64,000 nucleotides of DNA from Flavobacterium sp. 1355 (GTDB lineage: Bacteria > Bacteroidota > Bacteroidia > Flavobacteriales > Flavobacteriaceae), in assembly GCF_017833415.1 (NCBI RefSeq), contig NZ_JAFICC010000010.1, forward strand, positions 124,001 through 188,000, written 5' to 3'. Positions 60,178-64,000 of the stretch are shown here, piece by piece. The translations under genes and the position numbers were made by a program. The stretch's first letter is position 1. Each line of letters starts with the position of its first letter. The notes under the pieces were generated by a model. That model worked only from the letters and a program-made list of their open reading frames with translations, was not told the origin of the DNA and did no database searches.

Positions 60178-62730
60178 TTGAAAAAGAATTCCACAAAAAT
60201 AACAGCATTTATTCTAATAGCAATACTTATTTGCGCCTGTAATGCTGTAAAAAGAGTTCCCGAAGGAAAAAGCCTGCTTATAAAAAACAATATTCTTGTA
60301 AACGGAAAGTCTACAAATGATGAAACGGCAGCAAACCAAATGTACCAAAAACCAAACGGGACTTTATTAGGATACAAACTGCGCCTTAATCTATACAACT
60401 TAGCTAATTTAAATCCTGATTCTACTTATCAGGCAAAATTCAAAAAAAATCCGGGTTTATATGAACGCCAGTCCAAAATATTATCTGCAAAGCAAGTAGA
60501 TCGTCTGGGACAGTCTTTTTTATATAAAGGAATTCATGAGTTTTTGAAAAACACAGGTGAACCTCCTGTAATTATTGATACTTCTAAAGCAAAGAAATCG
60601 TTATTACGTCTAAAATATTATTATTTTAATAATGGATATTTTAACGTAAAAACAGATTATGATATTGATAGTGTTGGATATAAAAAAGCCAAAATTAATT
60701 ATAATATCACTACAGGTCCTGCGTATCTCTTAGATTCTATAAAAACTACAATAAAAACTCCGGCTCTTGATTCATTATACAAGACCAATAAAGAGCCTTC
60801 TGTTTTAAAATCAGGAAATCAATTTAAAACTGCAGATTTTGAGGAAGAAAAGAATCGTGTTACGACATATTTTAGAAATCACGGTGCTTACTTTTTTCAA
60901 CCTACGTATGTAACTTATGATATTGATACTATTGGCAAAAAAAATAAGGCCGACGTAAATCTAATCATCAACAATAATAACATTCAGGAAAAAGATTCAA
61001 GCCGTACAGAACCTTTTAAATTGTACAAAATAAGCGATGTAAACATTTATACCGATTATTCTCCTGCAAACTCAAAAAGCCAGATAAAAGACAGTACAAC
61101 TTACAACAACTTTAACCTGTACAGTTATAAAAAACTAAAATATAAGCCCCGCGCTATTACCGATGCTATTTTTATTTCGAAAGGAAGTACTTTTTCTGAT
61201 ACCAGAACTACACTTTCATCACGATATTTAAATAATTTGAAAATTTTCAATTATCCATCCATACAATATGAAGTTGATAAACGCGACCCAAATGGAGAAT
61301 CGCTGATCGCAAATGTTTTTCTTACTCCAAGAAAAAAATACAGTTTTGGTGCCAGTTTAGATTTAACCCACTCCAATATTCAGGATTTTGGTATTGGAGC
61401 AAGTATTTCTGAAACTATTCGAAATGTTTTCAACAGGGCTGAAACTTTAGAGATATCGGCTCGTGTAAATATTGGTTCATCAAAAGACATGGCCAATCCG
61501 AATGATAATTTCTTTAATGTATCGGAATATGGTCTTGATATGAAATTAAATTTCCCTAGAATATTATTGCCTTTCGGAACCGAAAAAATTATTCCGAAAA
61601 GAATGATTCCGTCTACAAGTATTTCTGCTGGTTTTTCTAAACAAACAAATATTGGTCTTGACAAAGAAAACTTTACGGGAGGTCTATCGTACAACTGGAA
61701 TCCAAAGAGAAACAATACCGCAAAGTTAGAATTGCTAAATGCACAGTTTGTACGTAATCTAAATCCTGACAATTATTTTAATGTTTACAGTTCTTCATAT
61801 AACGAACTTAATAATATTGCCGGTGTTTATAACGTAACGGAATCTAATATGGAAGACGGGAACTTAGTTGTTCCAACAGGAACTACTGGTTTTACAAATG
61901 ATGTCTTAAGCGGTAAAACTGCTTTAACTCCAGACAGTCAGGAATATCAGGATGTTGAAAGTATAGAAGAAAGAAGATTACGATTGACAGAAAATGATTT
62001 TATTCTGGCCACAAGTTATACATTTACTAAAACAACCAAAAAAGACCTGCCTGATAATAATTTTTATCAATTTAGAACTAAAATAGAATCTGCGGGAAGT
62101 GTATTATCTGCAATTTCTAATGTATCTAGTTTGCCAAAAAACTCAAATGGGCAATACGTGATTTTTAACCTTCCCTATTCTGAATATATAAAAACCGAAT
62201 TTGATTATATCAAGCACTGGGATTTTGGAAAAGAAAAAGTACTGGCAGTAAGAAGCTTTTTTGGAATTGCTATTCCGTTTGGGAATTCCAATTATATTCC
62301 GTTTTCACGAAGTTATTACTCGGGAGGTTCTAATGATAACCGTGCATGGCAACCGTATGCATTAGGTCCCGGAAGTACAAATGCTTCAAATGATTTTAAC
62401 GAGGCTAATATGAAAATTGCCCTTAGTGGTGAATTCAGATTTAAAATTTTCGGGGATGTCAAAGGAGCGATCTTTGCAGATGCCGGAAACATCTGGAATG
62501 TGCTCGATAATGTTGTAGATCCTAAAGCAAGATTTGACAACTTAAACGATTTAGATGAAATTGCTTTGGGTTCAGGATTTGGTTTACGTTACGATTTAAG
62601 TTTTTTTGTTGTTCGTTTAGATTTAGGCTTCAAGACCTATAATCCGGCGCATGAGAAGGGAGACAGATGGTTTAAAGAATATAATTTTGGGCACTCTGTT
62701 TTAAATTTTGGAATAAATTATCCGTTCTAA
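60178..62730 (+). CDS. tamL: TamL, BamA/TamA-family outer-membrane lipoprotein
   Basis: This 850-residue protein starts at TTG (60178). MKKNSTKITAFILIAILICACN is a lipoprotein signal with a lipobox ending in Cys. The next in-frame ATG is past residue 50 and would remove the signal. A TACTTTTG box (60150-60157) upstream supports this start. Middle regions contain POTRA-like segments, and the C-terminal half is a 16-strand-type barrel with SRSYYSGGSNDNRAWQPYALGPG (the conserved BamA-family loop) and a terminal Phe (NFGINYPF). It belongs to the translocation and assembly module that inserts outer-membrane proteins. Confidence 0.9.
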   Translation: MKKNSTKITAFILIAILICACNAVKRVPEGKSLLIKNNILVNGKSTNDETAANQMYQKPNGTLLGYKLRLNLYNLANLNPDSTYQAKFKKNPGLYERQSKILSAKQVDRLGQSFLYKGIHEFLKNTGEPPVIIDTSKAKKSLLRLKYYYFNNGYFNVKTDYDIDSVGYKKAKINYNITTGPAYLLDSIKTTIKTPALDSLYKTNKEPSVLKSGNQFKTADFEEEKNRVTTYFRNHGAYFFQPTYVTYDIDTIGKKNKADVNLIINNNNIQEKDSSRTEPFKLYKISDVNIYTDYSPANSKSQIKDSTTYNNFNLYSYKKLKYKPRAITDAIFISKGSTFSDTRTTLSSRYLNNLKIFNYPSIQYEVDKRDPNGESLIANVFLTPRKKYSFGASLDLTHSNIQDFGIGASISETIRNVFNRAETLEISARVNIGSSKDMANPNDNFFNVSEYGLDMKLNFPRILLPFGTEKIIPKRMIPSTSISAGFSKQTNIGLDKENFTGGLSYNWNPKRNNTAKLELLNAQFVRNLNPDNYFNVYSSSYNELNNIAGVYNVTESNMEDGNLVVPTGTTGFTNDVLSGKTALTPDSQEYQDVESIEERRLRLTENDFILATSYTFTKTTKKDLPDNNFYQFRTKIESAGSVLSAISNVSSLPKNSNGQYVIFNLPYSEYIKTEFDYIKHWDFGKEKVLAVRSFFGIAIPFGNSNYIPFSRSYYSGGSNDNRAWQPYALGPGSTNASNDFNEANMKIALSGEFRFKIFGDVKGAIFADAGNIWNVLDNVVDPKARFDNLNDLDEIALGSGFGLRYDLSFFVVRLDLGFKTYNPAHEKGDRWFKEYNFGHSVLNFGINYPF

Positions 62731-62744
62731 TGCTAATTAATTCT

Positions 62745-62752
62745 TATTTTTG
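62745..62752 (+). promoter_or_regulatory. -7 box of fbaA
   Basis: TATTTTTG matches TAnnTTTG and lies 38 bases before the fbaA start codon. Confidence 0.5.
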
Positions 62753-62790
62753 CAACCTAAAAACTAAAAACAACTATAAAAAAAATTACA

Positions 62791-63858
62791 ATGGCACACA
62801 ATATTAAACCAGGAGTAGCTACAGGAGATCAGGTTCAGGAGATTTTTAATTATGCGAAAGAAAAAGGATTTGCATTACCAGCAGTAAATGTTACTGGATC
62901 AAGCACAATTAATGGAGTTCTTGAAACTGCAGCAAAACTAAACGCGCCAGTTATTATTCAATTTTCAAACGGAGGAGCACAATTTAACGCTGGAAAAGGA
63001 TTATCTAATGCAGGTGAAAAAGCAGCAATCGCTGGTGGAATCGCCGGAGCAAAACATATACATACGTTGGCAGAAGCTTATGGTGCAACTGTAATTTTGC
63101 ATACTGACCACTGTGCAAAAAAACTATTGCCTTGGATTGATGGTTTATTAGATGCTTCTGAAAAACATTTTGCAGAAACAGGAAAACCATTATTCAGTTC
63201 TCACATGATCGATTTGTCTGAGGAGCCAATCGAAGAAAACATTGAGATCTGCAAAGAGTATTTGGCAAGAATGAGCAAAATGGGAATGACATTAGAAATC
63301 GAACTTGGTATTACAGGTGGTGAAGAAGATGGTGTTGACAACTCTGATGTTGACAGTTCTAAATTATATACTCAGCCAGAAGAAGTAGCTTATGCTTACG
63401 AAGAATTATCTAAAGTAAGCCCTAAATTTACTATCGCTGCAGCTTTTGGAAACGTTCACGGTGTTTACAAACCAGGAAACGTAAAATTAACTCCAAAAAT
63501 CTTAAAAAACTCTCAGGATTTCGTTCAAAACAAATTCAACACTGGTCATAACCCGGTAGATTTCGTTTTCCACGGAGGTTCAGGTTCTACACTTGAAGAA
63601 ATCAGAGAAGGAATTAGCTACGGAGTTATCAAAATGAACATTGATACAGATTTACAATTTGCATATACTGAAGGAATTCGTGATTACATGGTTAAAAACA
63701 TTGACTATTTGAAATCTCAAATCGGTAACCCGGAAGGTGCTGATGTTCCTAACAAAAAATATTATGACCCAAGAAGATGGGTTCGTGAAAGCGAAGTAAC
63801 ATTCAACGCAAGACTTGAACAAGCTTTTGCAGACTTAAACAATGTTAATACACTATAA
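62791..63858 (+). CDS. fbaA: Fructose-bisphosphate aldolase, class II
   Basis: This 355-residue zinc aldolase of glycolysis and gluconeogenesis has VILHTDHCAKKLLPW (catalytic Asp and zinc His) and LEIELGITGGEEDGVDNS. GNVHGVYKPGNVKL and FVFHGGSGSTLEEIREGISYGVIKMNIDTDLQFA complete the metal and phosphate sites. Its length is close to E. coli FbaA. Confidence 0.96.
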   Translation: MAHNIKPGVATGDQVQEIFNYAKEKGFALPAVNVTGSSTINGVLETAAKLNAPVIIQFSNGGAQFNAGKGLSNAGEKAAIAGGIAGAKHIHTLAEAYGATVILHTDHCAKKLLPWIDGLLDASEKHFAETGKPLFSSHMIDLSEEPIEENIEICKEYLARMSKMGMTLEIELGITGGEEDGVDNSDVDSSKLYTQPEEVAYAYEELSKVSPKFTIAAAFGNVHGVYKPGNVKLTPKILKNSQDFVQNKFNTGHNPVDFVFHGGSGSTLEEIREGISYGVIKMNIDTDLQFAYTEGIRDYMVKNIDYLKSQIGNPEGADVPNKKYYDPRRWVRESEVTFNARLEQAFADLNNVNTL

Positions 63859-63859
63859 A

Positions 63860-63938
63860 TTTTAGATTTCAGATTTTAGATTTTAGATTCCTGGAGTCTA
63901 AAATCTAAAATCTACAGTCTAAAATCTAAAATCTAAAA
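63860..63938. repeat. Inverted tract of TTTTAGATT / AATCTAAAA units
   Basis: Several TTTTAGATT-type units are followed by their complements (AAAATCTAAAATCT) around CCTGGAG. Similar short tracts occur at 8225-8280 and 55083-55115, and TTTCAGG-type tracts at 19563, 20595, 26466 and 53280. They often provide misleading upstream start codons. Confidence 0.7.
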
Positions 63939-63940
63939 AA

Positions 63941-64000
63941 ATGGCTTGGTTTAAAAGACAGGAAAAAGGGATTACGACAGCTACAGAAGATAAGATGGAC
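63941..64000 (+). CDS. accD: Acetyl-CoA carboxylase carboxyltransferase beta subunit, first 20 codons (cut by window edge)
   Basis: The last 60 bases open a frame MAWFKRQEKGITTATEDKMD, the usual N-terminus of flavobacterial AccD ahead of its zinc ribbon. The rest lies outside the window. Its position after fbaA agrees with this call. Confidence 0.75.
   Translation, partial: MAWFKRQEKGITTATEDKMD

Noticed and set aside
1..64000. tRNA, rRNA, integrase or insertion-sequence genes
   Set aside because: No tRNA-like cloverleaf ends, rRNA motifs or transposase/integrase motifs were recognised by eye; a covariance search would be needed to be certain.

Overview
The window is AT-rich chromosomal DNA from a Bacteroidota bacterium, almost certainly a Flavobacterium close to F. 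johnsoniae. The basis is the combination of GldA and PorT (gliding and type IX secretion proteins), GLPGLI and DUF5686/CarboxypepD_reg-type envelope proteins, TamL, promoters of the flavobacterial type (TTG, 17-20 bases, TAnnTTTG), and flavobacterial intergenic inverted repeats. No rRNA, tRNA, CRISPR array, insertion sequence or prophage was seen. Nearly all genes are intact; only metE at the left edge and accD at the right edge are cut by the window.

The left and middle parts, about 1-36.6 kb, are dominated by sulfur and methionine metabolism. metE (cobalamin-independent synthase, partial) opens the window. An outer-membrane barrel protein, GldA, a PLP-dependent decarboxylase, a dicarboxylate/amino-acid symporter and a methyltransferase follow. 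Next, on the minus strand, come metF and a two-piece methionine synthase (the pterin/B12/AdoMet half and the separate homocysteine half). The homocysteine half lies behind a SAM-I riboswitch. From 22.3 kb down to 13.4 kb runs one long minus-strand sulfate-assimilation operon: TSUP transporter, APS reductase CysH, CysD, CysN, sulfite reductase with a C-terminal HEPN-like domain, uroporphyrinogen-III methyltransferase, siroheme synthase and ferredoxin-NADP reductase. A divergent TSUP gene and an Rrf2 regulator lie next to it. The sulfide made there feeds MetY and MetZ. The 25-34 kb block carries metZ/metB-like, osmC, thrA (aspartokinase-homoserine dehydrogenase), metX behind a second SAM-I riboswitch, a stand-alone homoserine dehydrogenase and metY. 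metK, on the plus strand, has a SAM-II riboswitch.

The most interesting content is in the gaps of this block. Upstream of metY and upstream of metX there are two parallel tandem arrangements: a short leader ORF plus hairpin terminator, a second cysteine-rich leader ORF plus terminator, and then a small protein gene. The two second terminators share the same CCCTTTTGG/CCAAAAGGG stem. In each, a segment at or just after the leader stop codon can pair with the 5' arm of the terminator, as expected for ribosome-dependent attenuation by cysteine or methionine. The two small proteins share a C-terminal SLLFxMY motif. So this window holds three SAM riboswitches of two classes and up to four leader-peptide attenuators, together with a likely Rrf2-type operator at the sulfate operon start.

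The right part, 36.6-64 kb, is ordinary flavobacterial housekeeping and envelope content: a large secreted protein of unknown function, a TonB-receptor-like barrel and GLPGLI pair, deoxynucleoside kinase, a membrane pyrophosphatase with an unusual cysteine-rich tail, soluble pyrophosphatase, DNA glycosylase, a DUF5686 protein, pyruvate dehydrogenase E1-beta, EtfBA, a bifunctional nuclease, ThyA and DHFR, UbiE, PorT, an RNA 2'-O-methyltransferase, TamL, FbaA and the start of AccD.
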